This document shows positions 28,497 through 38,093 of a stretch of 64,000 nt of DNA, piece after piece. The notes under the pieces were generated by a model, which worked only from the letters and a program-made list of their open reading frames with translations, did no database searches and had not been told where the DNA came from. How positions within the stretch are numbered: the first letter of the stretch is position 1; each line of letters begins with the position of its first letter. The position numbers and the translations under genes were made by a program. The stretch lies in assembly GCF_003590715.1 (NCBI RefSeq), contig NZ_QQVY01000003.1:124001-188000 (forward strand). The letters run 5' to 3'. The stretch is from Paracoccus sp. JM45 (GTDB taxonomy: Bacteria; Pseudomonadota; Alphaproteobacteria; Rhodobacterales; Rhodobacteraceae).

Positions 28497-29089
28497 CAGG
28501 CGTTCATCCTTTCCGCCAATCCCATCAGAATGCGCGCCGTCGCCCCCCATAAATAATAGGGACCAAAGGGTGCCGCATAATAGCTGCGCCACCCACCCCG
28601 CCAGCGACGGCTTTCGACGCGATAACAGGCGGGATTGCTGATGTGGCGGAAGGGCAGGTGGAAAACCTCTTGCACCTCGCCGGGTTCGGGGATGGGGGTA
28701 AAGGGGCCGTCGATGATGGCAATGACGGGGGTGATGGAAAAACCGGTCACCGTGCGGTGTGGTGGCAGACACCCAAGGACGCGGACCTGCGCGGGATCAA
28801 GGGCAACTTCTTCCTGCGCTTCGCGAAGAGCGGCGGCGGCGGCATCGACATCACCGGGATCAACCTTGCCACCGGGCAGGGCGATCTGTCCCGGATGGTG
28901 CCGCAAGCCTGATGCGCGCTTGGTCAGCACCAGCCGTCCGTCATCGGCATGAAAGGCCGCCAGAACGCCTGCAGGGCGCAAAGGCGCGTCCGGCACCTTG
29001 ACCTCGGGGTTCAGATCAAAATCCGAACTTGCCCTTGCCGCCGATTGCAGCGCCAAGGACAGGTGGGTTTCGGACCAATTCAGGTTCAC
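28496..29089 (-). CDS. Nudix CoA pyrophosphatase (NudL/CoAse-like)
   Basis: A 197-aa Nudix hydrolase. The CoA-pyrophosphatase signature LTKRASGLRHHPGQIALPGG precedes the Nudix box (GGKVDPGDVDAAAAALREAQ then EEVAL). Such enzymes split CoA and derivatives to phosphopantetheine and ADP. The start is GTG 29089, overlapping the hslO stop as GTGA; no ATG gives a sensible N-terminus. Second gene of the hslO operon. Confidence 0.9.
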   Translation of the reverse strand: MNLNWSETHLSLALQSAARASSDFDLNPEVKVPDAPLRPAGVLAAFHADDGRLVLTKRASGLRHHPGQIALPGGKVDPGDVDAAAAALREAQEEVALDPAQVRVLGCLPPHRTVTGFSITPVIAIIDGPFTPIPEPGEVQEVFHLPFRHISNPACYRVESRRWRGGWRSYYAAPFGPYYLWGATARILMGLAERMNA

Positions 29090-30108
29090 TCGGCGGCCTT
29101 GTCTTCGGGGGGCACCGGATTGCCTTCGGGGTCGACGGTCGCTTCGAACCCGAGGCTGTTCGGGTCGAATTCGTAATGCGCCCCGCAGAACTGGCAATCG
29201 GCGGTGACGATGCCTTCAAGCGTTGTCATATGCGTGATGTCCTTGGCCGAATAGATGGCCAGCGTATCGCGCACCCGATCCGAGGTACATGAACAGCCGA
29301 ATTTGACCGGCTGGGAATCATGCACCCGCGGAGTTTCTTCGTGGAACAGACGCAGCAGCAGATCCGTGGGACTGACGGTCGGGCCGATCAGTTCCAGCGT
29401 TTCGACCGTATCCAGCAGGATGTTGGCACGGTTCCAGTTTTCCGATTCGGCACCTTGCAGAATATCCGCCGCCTCGATCAGGCCGTTTTCGCCGCTGCCA
29501 CCTTCCGAGATATTCACCTCTTGGGCGGGTAGGGTTTGCAGCATGACACCACCGGCGCGCCATCCGGCCATCTTACCGGTGCTTTGCGACAGCCCCGAGG
29601 CCAGCTGGAACCGCGTCGGCAGCTGTTCGGATTGCGCGAAATAGGTTTGCGCACAGGACGACAGCGACCCTCCCGACAAAGGCGTAATACCCTGATAGGG
29701 GGTGCTGCCCGCGCCCTGATCGATCAGGATGGCAAAATATCCTTCGCCGATTTGTTCAAAGGGCGGACGGTTGTCCAGACGGTCCGCATCAAAGCTAGCC
29801 CAGCCGCGGATTTTCGCAGGCTGGCCCTCGGCTTCGGGGGCAAAGTAATCGGCGGCAATCGTGCGGACCGCGCCATTGCCACGGATCTGCAGGCTGAGCT
29901 TCCAGCGCAGTTTGACGGTCGGACCGATCAATGCCGCCAGCAACGCGACCTCGGCGACCAAGGCGCTGACAACAGGCGGATAATCGTGACGCGTTAGGAT
30001 GTGATCCAGCACGCCATCCAGACGCACAACGCGCCCCCGAATGTCCGAGCGGTCCAACTGGAAAGGCAAAATGCTGTCGTCCCAGGCTATCTGGTTGATG
30101 TCGTTCAT
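29086..30108 (-). CDS. hslO: redox-regulated chaperone Hsp33
   Basis: A 340-aa cytoplasmic holdase activated by oxidation. The C-terminal redox switch has four zinc cysteines in the family pattern CSC (KFGCSCTSD) and CQFC (TADCQFCGAHYEF). The N-terminal core carries LLAALIGPTVKLRWKLSLQI. After the zinc domain there is an acidic tail of about 25 residues. The start is ATG 30108, with AAGGA at good spacing; the preceding ATG at 30111 is too close. First gene of a five-gene unit; a divergent Nudix gene starts at 30251. Confidence 0.95.
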   Translation of the reverse strand: MNDINQIAWDDSILPFQLDRSDIRGRVVRLDGVLDHILTRHDYPPVVSALVAEVALLAALIGPTVKLRWKLSLQIRGNGAVRTIAADYFAPEAEGQPAKIRGWASFDADRLDNRPPFEQIGEGYFAILIDQGAGSTPYQGITPLSGGSLSSCAQTYFAQSEQLPTRFQLASGLSQSTGKMAGWRAGGVMLQTLPAQEVNISEGGSGENGLIEAADILQGAESENWNRANILLDTVETLELIGPTVSPTDLLLRLFHEETPRVHDSQPVKFGCSCTSDRVRDTLAIYSAKDITHMTTLEGIVTADCQFCGAHYEFDPNSLGFEATVDPEGNPVPPEDKAAE

Positions 30109-30250
30109 CATTGATCCTTGAAGTGTCATCGGCTCCGCCCAAGGCGGGCCCGGTTGCGCCCAATATAGGGGTTTTTCCGCCGATCCCAAGGGGCGGCTTT
30201 CACCTGATCGTGGCCCGCGATATCAGGGGGGTGCAACAGACAGGTGAACC

Positions 30251-30703
30251 ATGATCCCGCGTTTCGGACAGCCCCCCATCAGCGGCCAGCATTACCGCCG
30301 CCGCCCCGGTGCCTATGCGATTCTGGTGCGCGAGGGGCGGTTGCTGCTAACCCATCAATCCGCCCCGATCCCTGAATATCAATTGCCCGGTGGCGGCATC
30401 GATGCGGGCGAATCAGCCATTGCGGCCCTGCACCGCGAAGTGTTCGAGGAAACAGGGTGGAGCATCGGTGCCCCTCGTGTCCTGTGCAGCTATCGCCGCT
30501 TTTGCTGGATGCCCGATTATAACTTTTATGCGGAAAAGCTGTGCATGGTCTGGCAGGCCCGTCCGGTCCTGCAACGCGGTGCCCCGACCGAACCGGGCCA
30601 TACTGCCCATTGGGTCACGCCACAAAAGGCGCTGGATCTGCTGGGTGATCCGGGGTCACGCTTTGCGTTGAAAACATGGCTTGGGGCTGGCGGCCATTGT
30701 TAA
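30251..30703 (+). CDS. Nudix hydrolase
   Basis: A 150-aa protein with a complete Nudix box (GGGIDAGESAIAALHREV then FEETGW) and no extra domain. The N-terminal MIPRFGQPPISGQHYRRRPG is typical of a conserved Rhodobacterales group. The substrate is unknown (nucleotide, sugar-nucleotide or dinucleotide polyphosphates are all possible). It is divergent from hslO, and its stop overlaps the response-regulator gene stop by 4 nt. It is the third Nudix gene in the window. Confidence 0.9.
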   Translation: MIPRFGQPPISGQHYRRRPGAYAILVREGRLLLTHQSAPIPEYQLPGGGIDAGESAIAALHREVFEETGWSIGAPRVLCSYRRFCWMPDYNFYAEKLCMVWQARPVLQRGAPTEPGHTAHWVTPQKALDLLGDPGSRFALKTWLGAGGHC

Positions 30704-31995
30704 CGCGCCGGTTTGCGGGGCAGGCGGACCAATTGGGCGTCTTCGCGCATTTCCAGCAAGACGGCTGAGATGTCATCCTGCCTTTCGCCACGGCAATATT
30801 CGGACACCGACCATGCCATGCTTTCCAGAAACGGATGGCCCTTCAGGAAGGCGTTGGTGCGAAGGATCGCCTCCAACCCCTCGTTTCCCAATTGGTGACC
30901 GTTCGGGGCCGTCGCCTCGGTCAACCCGTCCGAGGCGATCAGCAGGCGGTCACCGGGGGCCAACTGCACGTGGATTTCGTCGAACACCGGATTGTCAAAG
31001 ACCCCGATCGGCATGCCGCCCTGACCTAGATGGGTGATCGACCCGTCAGCGCGTTGCAGTACCGGATGGGGATGCCCTGCCTGAACCATCCGCAGCGCAC
31101 CCGTGCTGTGGTTCAATTCTGCAAAGATCATGGTGAAATAGCTGTCGGTGTTCATCTCCTCCAGCATCATATTGTTGAAGAAATGCGCCAAGGCGGTGGG
31201 GCCGACGGCATCGCCGCCGCTTTGTGCCCCGCGCAGGGCGACATTCTGATCCGATGATCCCGACAGATGCACCGAAAGCTGCGCCGTTAACAGCGCCGCA
31301 GTCACCCCATGCCCCGAAACATCCAACGCATAGATGCCGATCCTGTCCGCGCTGATCGGAAAGAATCCCACCAGATCACCACCGATATGACCCGCCGGCC
31401 GCAACAGCAGGCTGATTTCGGTTTTGCCGAAACGGCCCGATCTTTCGCGAACAAGGCCCTGTTGCAGTTTGCGCGCCTCGCGCAGGTCGCGTTCGATAGC
31501 GGTCTGGGTTTCATTCAGCTGCGCCAAGGCCGCACGCAACTGGGTGTTGCTGCCACGCAATTCATCCTCGATCCGAAGGATGCGTTCGGCGGCGGCAATG
31601 CGGGCCAGTAATTCCTGTGCGGACACAGGCAGGGTCAGGAAATCGTCAACGCCCGCCTGCAGGCCCGCTGCCAGATCGTCCTGATCGCGGTTCATCGTCA
31701 GCAGGACAAAATAGCCATAGGACGCGCGGTCAAGTTTCCTGAATGCCTGACAGAATTCCAGCCCCGACATGCCCGTCAATGTCCAATCCGATACGATAAG
31801 ATCGGGCGTCAGGTCCTGACAGATCGCCAATGCGTCTTCGGCATGATCCGCTTGGGTGATAAGATAGCCGCGCTGGGCCAATATGCCTGCCACGCGGGTG
31901 CTGTGGTCAGGACTGTTGCCGACCAGCAAAGCCCTGCGCCGGATCGGGGCGCTGGCGTTATCTGGGGTCGGCAGGGGGATGTTCGCGGCTTTCAT
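30700..31995 (-). CDS. response regulator with PP2C-type SpoIIE/RsbU phosphatase domain
   Basis: A 431-aa protein: a receiver-like domain (about 20-140), a coiled-coil linker (about 140-185) and a SpoIIE/PPM phosphatase domain with GGDLVGFFPIS and DVSGHGVTAALLTAQLS. It probably dephosphorylates an anti-sigma antagonist in a partner-switching pathway. The receiver keeps D70 (LIVSDWTLTGM) and T100 but lacks the acidic pair (LLVGNSPD instead of VDDD) and the conserved Lys (TLPVS instead of TKPxx). No anti-sigma or antagonist gene lies in the window. Confidence 0.9.
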   Translation of the reverse strand: MKAANIPLPTPDNASAPIRRRALLVGNSPDHSTRVAGILAQRGYLITQADHAEDALAICQDLTPDLIVSDWTLTGMSGLEFCQAFRKLDRASYGYFVLLTMNRDQDDLAAGLQAGVDDFLTLPVSAQELLARIAAAERILRIEDELRGSNTQLRAALAQLNETQTAIERDLREARKLQQGLVRERSGRFGKTEISLLLRPAGHIGGDLVGFFPISADRIGIYALDVSGHGVTAALLTAQLSVHLSGSSDQNVALRGAQSGGDAVGPTALAHFFNNMMLEEMNTDSYFTMIFAELNHSTGALRMVQAGHPHPVLQRADGSITHLGQGGMPIGVFDNPVFDEIHVQLAPGDRLLIASDGLTEATAPNGHQLGNEGLEAILRTNAFLKGHPFLESMAWSVSEYCRGERQDDISAVLLEMREDAQLVRLPRKPAR

Positions 31996-32077
31996 GCACG
32001 ATCTGTAACCGCCATCCCGTAAACAGCGGGTAAAGCGCGACGCCCTTCAGAAAAATATTTCCACAACTTCCATATAG

Positions 32078-32105
32078 AAACGGCCCCGACATGCGGGGCC
32101 GTTTT
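32078..32105 (-). terminator. intrinsic terminator of ilvA
   Basis: CGGCCCC (32081-32087) and GGGGCCG (32095-32101) form a 7-bp stem around GACATGC. On the minus strand it is followed by TTTCTATAT, 23 nt past the ilvA stop. The + strand also has TTTT. Confidence 0.82.
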
Positions 32106-32123
32106 GAAAGCGGTTGGCAGATG

Positions 32124-33362
32124 TCAGACCAGAAATTCCGACAGGATCTGGTCGTTTGTAATATCGCGATAGGCAAAGCCACCCTGTTCCAGACGCAGCA
32201 TCAGCGATGACAGATTGGCAGGTGCGCTGGTTTCGATCCCGATCAGGACCGAGCCGAAATTGCGTGCCGATTTCTTCAGATATTCGAAACGCGCGATATC
32301 GTCATCGGGGCCCAGCATTTCCAGAAAATCACGCAGGGCGCCGGGGCGCTGCGGCATCCGCAGGATGAAGTATTTCTTGATGCCCTGATAGCGTTGGGCA
32401 CGTTCCTTGACCTCGGGCAGGCGTTCAAAGTCAAAATTGCCGCCCGAACAGATGCAAACGATGGTCTTGCCGGTCAGATCGCCCAGATCCTCCAGCACGT
32501 CGACGGCCAAGGCACCTGCGGGTTCCAGAACGACGCCTTCGGTGTTCAGCATTTCCAGCATGGTGCGGCAGATGCGATCTTCTGGGGCCAGATAGACATT
32601 ATCGGGGGTAAAGCGCGACAAAGCCTCGAACGGCAGGGCGCCGATGCGGGCCACCGCAGCGCCGTCGACAAAACTGTCCACGGCGGGCAGGGCGACGGGG
32701 GCGCCGGCGCGCAGGGCTGCTTGCAGGCTGGCACCGCCTAAAGGTTCGGCAAAGGCAAAGCGGGTGTCCGGTGCCTCGGACTTTAGATAGGTGGTGACGC
32801 CTGCGGAAAGACCGCCCCCGCCCACGGGCAGAACGACCATATCAGGCGCGCGGCCCAGTTGTGCCATCATTTCCGAAGCGACCGTGGCCTGACCTTCGAT
32901 CACGTCCGGTGCGTCGAAGGGGGACAGGAACTGCGCGCCCTCATCGGCACAAAAGGCTTGGGCCGCGGCCAGCGTCTGGTCGAAATAATCGCCGGTCAGG
33001 ACCACGCGGATTGCATCGCCACCGAAAATCTTGGTCTTGTCGATTTTCTGCTGGGGCGTGGTCACGGGCATAAAGATCGTGCCGCGTGCGCCGAAATGAC
33101 GGCAGGCAAAGGCCACGCCCTGCGCGTGATTGCCTGCGCTGGCACAGACGAAATGGCCGGGGCCATCCCCGACCAGTTTGCGCATGGCATTGAACGCACC
33201 TCGCAGCTTATAGCTGCGCACAGGCGTCAAATCCTCGCGCTTGAGCCAGATGTCAGCGCCGTATTTGGCCGACAGGTGGTCATTGCGTTGCAACGGAGTA
33301 GGCTCGAACAGGTCGCGAAGCGCGGCCTCGGCCAGACGGACGGAGGCGACAAAGTTTTCCAT
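32124..33362 (-). CDS. ilvA: threonine ammonia-lyase (threonine dehydratase)
   Basis: A 412-aa PLP enzyme deaminating threonine to 2-oxobutyrate for isoleucine synthesis. PLP lysine K52 is in VRSYKLRGAFNAM, the phosphate loop is in VGGGGLSAG, and SAGNHAQGVAFA is conserved. The C-terminal part (about 330-412) is a single ACT-like regulatory domain (YFILRMPQRPGALRDFLEML), shorter than E. coli IlvA with two such domains. This short regulated form is common in Alphaproteobacteria. It is a single gene with its own terminator. Confidence 0.94.
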   Translation of the reverse strand: MENFVASVRLAEAALRDLFEPTPLQRNDHLSAKYGADIWLKREDLTPVRSYKLRGAFNAMRKLVGDGPGHFVCASAGNHAQGVAFACRHFGARGTIFMPVTTPQQKIDKTKIFGGDAIRVVLTGDYFDQTLAAAQAFCADEGAQFLSPFDAPDVIEGQATVASEMMAQLGRAPDMVVLPVGGGGLSAGVTTYLKSEAPDTRFAFAEPLGGASLQAALRAGAPVALPAVDSFVDGAAVARIGALPFEALSRFTPDNVYLAPEDRICRTMLEMLNTEGVVLEPAGALAVDVLEDLGDLTGKTIVCICSGGNFDFERLPEVKERAQRYQGIKKYFILRMPQRPGALRDFLEMLGPDDDIARFEYLKKSARNFGSVLIGIETSAPANLSSLMLRLEQGGFAYRDITNDQILSEFLV

Positions 33363-33401
33363 ATGTCGCCAATGCCGCGAAAGCGCCCGATTGGCAAGGG
33401 T

Positions 33402-34163
33402 TCAGCGCAGATCGCGCTTTTCGATAAAATAGCCCCAAAGTGTTGTCAGCACCGACAAAGCCAGCATCGTCGAGCCCCATGACATGACACCCCAGACCAT
33501 CGTCGCGGCAACGGTCGATCCCGTCACAGCGATCACTGCCGATGCCGACAGGCCCACCACAGCCTGCAAGACCATGCTGAAAAGGCCGAACAGCAGGAAG
33601 CTGCCCATATGTCCGCCTGTGCCTTTCCAAGCGGTCCTGATCGGCCGTGGATGGCGCAGCGCGGCCCCGGGCAAGGCTGTGGCCAGCCGCAGGACCAGCG
33701 CCGTGATGACCAGATAGAATAATGTCAGAACGACCAAGCTGACGATGCCTGTCGCATATCCCATGGGATGATAGCCGAACATCGCAGATGACACGGCAAT
33801 CAGGATCATCATCGTGACCATAACCAGTAAGGCGACCAGAAAACCGGTCCCGACATAGGACAGAACCTGCCGGGGGCGCCCTTGCATCATCAGACGTGGC
33901 GCTTCGTTCAGCAGCACATGGCGGTGCCATGCGACGCCCGTGGCCAGATAAACCAGCAGTGCAGCCAAGGGCAGGGCGACCATAGCCCATGCCATCCACA
34001 TGGGCAGGGTTGCGAAATCCGATGACAGGGTTGTTCGGTATTCCAGCATGACCAGCTGGCTGGCAAACAGCACGACCAGATAGGGAATCGATATCCTGAA
34101 AGCCGCGCTGAAATTATGGACAAGAATAAGCACCGAATGGCGCAAAAGGCGAAATGCCAGCAT
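33402..34163 (-). CDS. polytopic membrane protein of unknown function
   Basis: A 253-aa hydrophobic protein with about six membrane-spanning segments (near residues 10-35, 55-80, 100-130, 135-165, 190-215 and 220-245) and a basic C-terminus (YFIEKRDLR). No motif beyond hydrophobicity is recognisable, although the segment LRHPRPIRTAWKGTGGHMGS looks like a cytoplasmic loop. It lies between ilvA and the divergent argG, 39 nt upstream of the ilvA start on the same strand, so the two may be cotranscribed. Function unknown. Confidence 0.75.
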   Translation of the reverse strand: MLAFRLLRHSVLILVHNFSAAFRISIPYLVVLFASQLVMLEYRTTLSSDFATLPMWMAWAMVALPLAALLVYLATGVAWHRHVLLNEAPRLMMQGRPRQVLSYVGTGFLVALLVMVTMMILIAVSSAMFGYHPMGYATGIVSLVVLTLFYLVITALVLRLATALPGAALRHPRPIRTAWKGTGGHMGSFLLFGLFSMVLQAVVGLSASAVIAVTGSTVAATMVWGVMSWGSTMLALSVLTTLWGYFIEKRDLR

Positions 34164-34268
34164 AAAACAACCTTAATGAATGTCCTTGGACCCTAATCGC
34201 CCTCAAACCCTTGTGACAACGGACAGAACGCCGTATTCCCTGCGAAAATTCGATGAAGGGTTAATTGC

Positions 34269-35498
34269 ATGACCGACGCGCCGAAAAAAGTCGTCCTTGC
34301 CTACTCGGGCGGTTTGGACACCTCGATTATTCTGAAGTGGCTTCAGACCGAATACGGTTGCGAGGTCATCACCTTCACCGCCGATCTGGGGCAGGGTGAG
34401 GAACTGGAACCCGCCCGCGCCAAGGCGGAACTGCTGGGCATTCCGTCCGAGAATATCCACATCGAGGATCTGCGCGAGGAATTCGTCCGCGATTTCGTTT
34501 TCCCGATGTTCCGCGCCAATGCGCTGTACGAAGGTCTGTACCTGCTGGGCACCTCGATTGCGCGTCCGCTGATTTCCAAACGGTTGGTCGAACTGGCGCA
34601 AAAGCATGGTGCCGATGCCGTGGCGCATGGCGCGACGGGCAAGGGCAACGATCAGGTCCGGTTCGAATTGTCGGCCTATGCGCTGGACCCCGCCATAAAG
34701 GTCATTGCGCCCTGGCGTGAATGGGACCTGACCAGCCGCACCAAGCTGATCGAGTTCGCTGAACAGAACCAGATCCCGATCGCCAAAGACAAGCGCGGCG
34801 AAGCGCCCTTCAGCGTCGATGCCAACATGCTGCACACCAGCAGCGAAGGTAAGGCGCTGGAAAACCCCGCCGAAGCGGCCCCTGAATATGTCTATCAGCG
34901 CACGGTTAACCCCGAAGACGGGCCGAACACCCCCGAATTCATCGAAGTCACCTTCGAAAAGGGCGATGCGGTTGCCATCAATGGCGAGGCGATGTCGCCC
35001 GCCACGATCCTGACCAAGCTGAACGAGTTGGGCGGTGCCCACGGCATCGGTCGTCTGGACTTCGTCGAAAACCGTTTCGTCGGCATGAAATCGCGCGGCA
35101 TCTATGAAACCCCCGGCGGCACCGTCCTGCTGGAGGCGCATCGCGGCATCGAACAGATCACGCTGGACAGCGGCGCAGGCCACCTGAAGGACAGCCTGAT
35201 GCCCCGCTATGCCGAGCTGATCTATAACGGCTTCTGGTTCAGCCCCGAGCGTGAAATGCTGCAGGCCGCCATCGACAAGTCGCAGGAACATGTGACCGGC
35301 ACCGTCCGTCTGAAGTTGTACAAGGGTCTGGCGACCTGCGTAGGCCGCTGGTCGGACCACTCGCTGTATTCGGAAGCCCATGTGACCTTCGAAGACGACG
35401 CCGGTGCATACGATCAGAAAGACGCGGCAGGCTTTATCAAGCTGAACGCCCTGCGCCTGAAGCTGATCGCCAACCGCAACGCCCGCGTCGCGAAATGA
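34269..35498 (+). CDS. argG: argininosuccinate synthase
   Basis: A 409-aa enzyme joining citrulline and aspartate with ATP. The PP-loop [15 protein letters not shown] is at residues 10-24, followed by [18 protein letters not shown] and [15 protein letters not shown]. The length is normal for type I ASS. It overlaps mog by 4 nt (ATGA). The divergent gap of about 105 bp to the membrane protein gene must hold its promoter. Confidence 0.97.
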   Translation: MTDAPKKVVLAYSGGLDTSIILKWLQTEYGCEVITFTADLGQGEELEPARAKAELLGIPSENIHIEDLREEFVRDFVFPMFRANALYEGLYLLGTSIARPLISKRLVELAQKHGADAVAHGATGKGNDQVRFELSAYALDPAIKVIAPWREWDLTSRTKLIEFAEQNQIPIAKDKRGEAPFSVDANMLHTSSEGKALENPAEAAPEYVYQRTVNPEDGPNTPEFIEVTFEKGDAVAINGEAMSPATILTKLNELGGAHGIGRLDFVENRFVGMKSRGIYETPGGTVLLEAHRGIEQITLDSGAGHLKDSLMPRYAELIYNGFWFSPEREMLQAAIDKSQEHVTGTVRLKLYKGLATCVGRWSDHSLYSEAHVTFEDDAGAYDQKDAAGFIKLNALRLKLIANRNARVAK

Positions 35499-36031
35499 CC
35501 GCCCGGGCCGCCCGCATTGCCATCGTCACCGTTAGCGACCGCGCGTCTGCTGGCATCTACGAAGACAAGGGCGGCCCCGGTGCCGAAAGCTGGCTGCGAG
35601 ACACCATCACCTCCTCGATGGAGATCGCGCGCCACATCATCCCCGACGGTCGGGCCACTGTGGCCGATAAGCTGCGCGAACTGGCCGATGGCGGGGCTGA
35701 CCTGATCCTTGTGACGGGCGGCACCGGCCCCGCGCCGCGCGACCTGACCCCCGAGGCTGTGTCGGACATCGCCGATAAGGAACTGCCCGGCTTTGGCGAG
35801 GAAATGCGCCGCGCCAGTCTGGCCGAGGTTCCGACCGCCATCCTGTCGCGTCAGACTGCCGTGATCCGTGGTGCGACGCTGATCATCACCATCCCCGGCA
35901 AGCCATCGGCCATCGCGACCTGCCTGAACGCTGTCTTTGCCGCCGTGCCCTATTGTCTGGACCTGATGGGCGCCGCGTGGATCGAGACCGACCCCGCCCG
36001 CATCAAGGCGTTCCGCCCCAAGGCAAAATAG
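35495..36031 (+). CDS. mog: molybdopterin adenylyltransferase MogA-like
   Basis: A 178-aa protein of the MogA/MoaB fold that adenylylates molybdopterin before Mo insertion. The motifs are [37 protein letters not shown] (GTG-phosphate loop) and [15 protein letters not shown] (PGxP motif). The length and the LMGAAWIE-type C-terminus favour MogA over MoaB. It is cotranscribed with argG via ATGA overlap; the functional link is not obvious. Confidence 0.88.
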   Translation: MTARAARIAIVTVSDRASAGIYEDKGGPGAESWLRDTITSSMEIARHIIPDGRATVADKLRELADGGADLILVTGGTGPAPRDLTPEAVSDIADKELPGFGEEMRRASLAEVPTAILSRQTAVIRGATLIITIPGKPSAIATCLNAVFAAVPYCLDLMGAAWIETDPARIKAFRPKAK

Positions 36032-36147
36032 CGGTGTCATTTCTGGCGTGATTTTGCCGAAATCATGCCTCTGGCCGACCCTTCCTTGAACCATTCGGTT
36101 TCAAGTCATAATCGCAACATGCATCTGCATTATGAATTGGACCTATT

Positions 36148-36666
36148 ATGAACAACGCATTTGGCTTTCTGGCATCCGCTGCACTCTGTCTGTCGGCAGG
36201 CGCAGCCGTGGCCGAACAACCCGCTGATGCGCGGTTGGACAAAGCGGTCGGCTATTTCCAGTCGATGTGCACAGGAACCGGCGGTGATCTGAAGGCCTCG
36301 ATCAAGGCGCTATCGGATTCAGCCGATTTCGGAGACGAGAAAATCACCGATGCCGATCCACTGGTCTATGGCAGCTTTACAGGGCCGGACCAGATCAACG
36401 CCTCGGTCAAGATCGGATTTGACGATATTCTGGATCACTGCACCATCATCGTGAAAGACAGCGGCGATGCCATGCAGACAGCCAATGATATCGCCTTGCG
36501 TCTGGTGGGTGGCGATGCCGAACAACTGCTGAACCAGGACGGTTTCGGCGATTACCCCGATGGTGGTTATGTTATCCGCATGGATAAAGGCGCTGCCATG
36601 GTTGCACCCCTGGGAACCGGCGTGTCGGCAGATATCGTCCACATCAACTATTTCCCCGAAGGATAA
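36148..36666 (+). CDS. secreted protein of unknown function
   Basis: A 172-aa protein with a signal peptide (MNNAFGFLASAALCLSAGAA, cleavage near AVAEQ). The mature part is acidic, with two cysteines that could form one disulfide (C in QSMCTGTGG and LDHCTIIVK). No family is recognised. Upstream are two overlapping inverted repeats: CTTGAA/TTCAAG (36085-36105) and CATAAT/ATTATG around 36106-36133, which could be operators. Function unknown. Confidence 0.75.
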   Translation: MNNAFGFLASAALCLSAGAAVAEQPADARLDKAVGYFQSMCTGTGGDLKASIKALSDSADFGDEKITDADPLVYGSFTGPDQINASVKIGFDDILDHCTIIVKDSGDAMQTANDIALRLVGGDAEQLLNQDGFGDYPDGGYVIRMDKGAAMVAPLGTGVSADIVHINYFPEG

Positions 36667-36706
36667 AAATACGGCCGCGACCCAGTAATGCTGTCGGTCG
36701 CGGCCG
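36664..36706 (-). terminator. probable intrinsic terminator of lrgAB
   Basis: A perfect 11-bp inverted repeat, CGGCCGCGACC (36672-36682) and GGTCGCGGCCG (36696-36706), lies downstream of lrgB. On the minus strand it runs into TATTTTTAT, a good U-tract. On the + strand no T-run follows. Confidence 0.72.
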
Positions 36707-36824
36707 CTGCAATAAGCGCAGACGGAAAGTCTTTGGTAGAATAAGACAACCCTAAGTTGGAGGGGCTTTTGTTCCTACAAAAAATTGCAACATGTGCATT
36801 TAATAAAGATCAATTAACCTAAGG

Positions 36825-37541
36825 TCAGCCGAAAAGGCTCAGTACTATGGGGGCAATGATTGCCGTCAAAACCGCGTTCAATCCCATGCCGATCCCCGAA
36901 AATGCGCCTGCGGTCTGGTTGATCTGGAAAGCCCGCGCCGTGCCTATTCCATGGGCAGCCACACCGATGGCAAACCCGCGCGCGCGCCAGTCACGGATCC
37001 GCATTGCGTTCAGCATGGGGGTCACGATGATTGCACCGAAGATGCCTGTCAGCAGCACCAATGCGGCCGTCAGCGTCGGCTGGCCACCGATGCGTTCGGA
37101 AATGCCGATGGCCACAGGGGCGGTGGTCGATTTGGGCGCAAGCGATGCCAGCACGGATCCGGTGATGCCAAAAGCCCGCGCGATCAACAGGGCCGACACG
37201 ATGGCCGTCACCGACCCCGCCAGCAATCCCGCGATCATCGGCAGCGCGGCTTTGCGCACCCGTGGCAGGTTGTCATAAAGCGGCAGGCCCAATGCGACGG
37301 TGGCTGGCCCCAGCATGAAGTGGACGAATTGCGCACCCTCGAAATAGGTGGCGTAATCGGTGCCTGTGCCGATCAGCAGGACCGCCAGCAGGATCACGGC
37401 CACCAGCACGGGATTGGCCCAGCTTTTGCGGTTCGCGGCACGAAAGCAGGCGTCCCCGATCAGATAGGCGACCAGCGTGGCCGTCAGCCAGACCAGCGGC
37501 CCCTGCGCCAGATAGGACCAGATCAGTAAGGGGTCACTCAT
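36825..37541 (-). CDS. lrgB: LrgB/CidB-family membrane protein
   Basis: A 238-aa polytopic membrane protein of the LrgB family. Conserved features are the LGPATVALGLPLYDN motif near residues 77-91, SLAPKSTTAPVAIGISERIGG near 132-152 and GVAAHGIGTARAF near 193-205. With LrgA it forms the holin/antiholin-like or pyruvate/glycolate-exchange system. It overlaps lrgA by 8 nt. The family name is firm; the role (murein hydrolase export control or metabolite transport) is not. Confidence 0.92.
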   Translation of the reverse strand: MSDPLLIWSYLAQGPLVWLTATLVAYLIGDACFRAANRKSWANPVLVAVILLAVLLIGTGTDYATYFEGAQFVHFMLGPATVALGLPLYDNLPRVRKAALPMIAGLLAGSVTAIVSALLIARAFGITGSVLASLAPKSTTAPVAIGISERIGGQPTLTAALVLLTGIFGAIIVTPMLNAMRIRDWRARGFAIGVAAHGIGTARAFQINQTAGAFSGIGMGLNAVLTAIIAPIVLSLFG

Positions 37542-37914
37542 GCCCCTGATCCTTCAGGGCGTCGGGTTCTTCGGACCCTGTCATGCGTGCGACCCAAGTA
37601 AAGGCCAATGCCCCCGCCGCAATCGCCAATATGGTCGAGATCATGACAGCCGCCGCAATCCCCAAACCATCGCTGCGCAGCAATTGCCAATGGGCGATGA
37701 TGCCGACACCCGCAGGCACGAAAAACAGCGACAGATGTGACAACAGCCCCGATGTCGTTGGTCGGATGCGGTCGGCTAGCCGTGGACGGGTGATGCAGGT
37801 TGCGACCAGCAGCAGCATCCCGACCACAGGCCCCGGCAGGGGCAGGGCGGCTGCGCGGGACATAACCTCTCCGACCAGTTGGAAAGACAGGATAATGGCA
37901 AGTGTCTGTATCAT
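37534..37914 (-). CDS. lrgA: LrgA/CidA-family membrane protein
   Basis: A 126-aa protein with four hydrophobic helices. It carries the family motif LPLPGPVVGMLLL near residues 24-36 and LSLFFVPAGVGIIAHW near 61-76. The start is ATG 37914 (MIQTLAIILSFQLVGEV). It is the first gene of lrgAB, divergent from smc. CidA/LrgA proteins are compared with holins and antiholins. Confidence 0.9.
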   Translation of the reverse strand: MIQTLAIILSFQLVGEVMSRAAALPLPGPVVGMLLLVATCITRPRLADRIRPTTSGLLSHLSLFFVPAGVGIIAHWQLLRSDGLGIAAAVMISTILAIAAGALAFTWVARMTGSEEPDALKDQGHE

Positions 37915-38031
37915 GCGGGCGAACTTATCGCGGGTCCGGCCATCGCGCCAGTGGGGCGATTGGCATGGCGGGGTTGCGCGCGATGCATCTTGTGGATATT
38001 TGCCGCCATTCCGCGATATCTTGCGGTGCTG

Positions 38032-38060
38032 TTGACTTGGAAGTGCCATGCAGGAACAAT
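38032..38060 (+). promoter_or_regulatory. candidate smc promoter
   Basis: TTGACT (38032-38037) and AACAAT (38055-38060) are 17 bp apart. Transcription would start near 38067, leaving a leader of about 27 nt before the smc TTG start. Confidence 0.5.
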
Positions 38061-38093
38061 CGTCCACCATCATTTATCTGACGGATCTGACCT

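Noticed and set aside
33402-34163. Membrane protein as an ilvA-linked amino acid exporter
   Set aside because: It has about six hydrophobic segments but no RhtB/LysE motif; the link with ilvA is position only.
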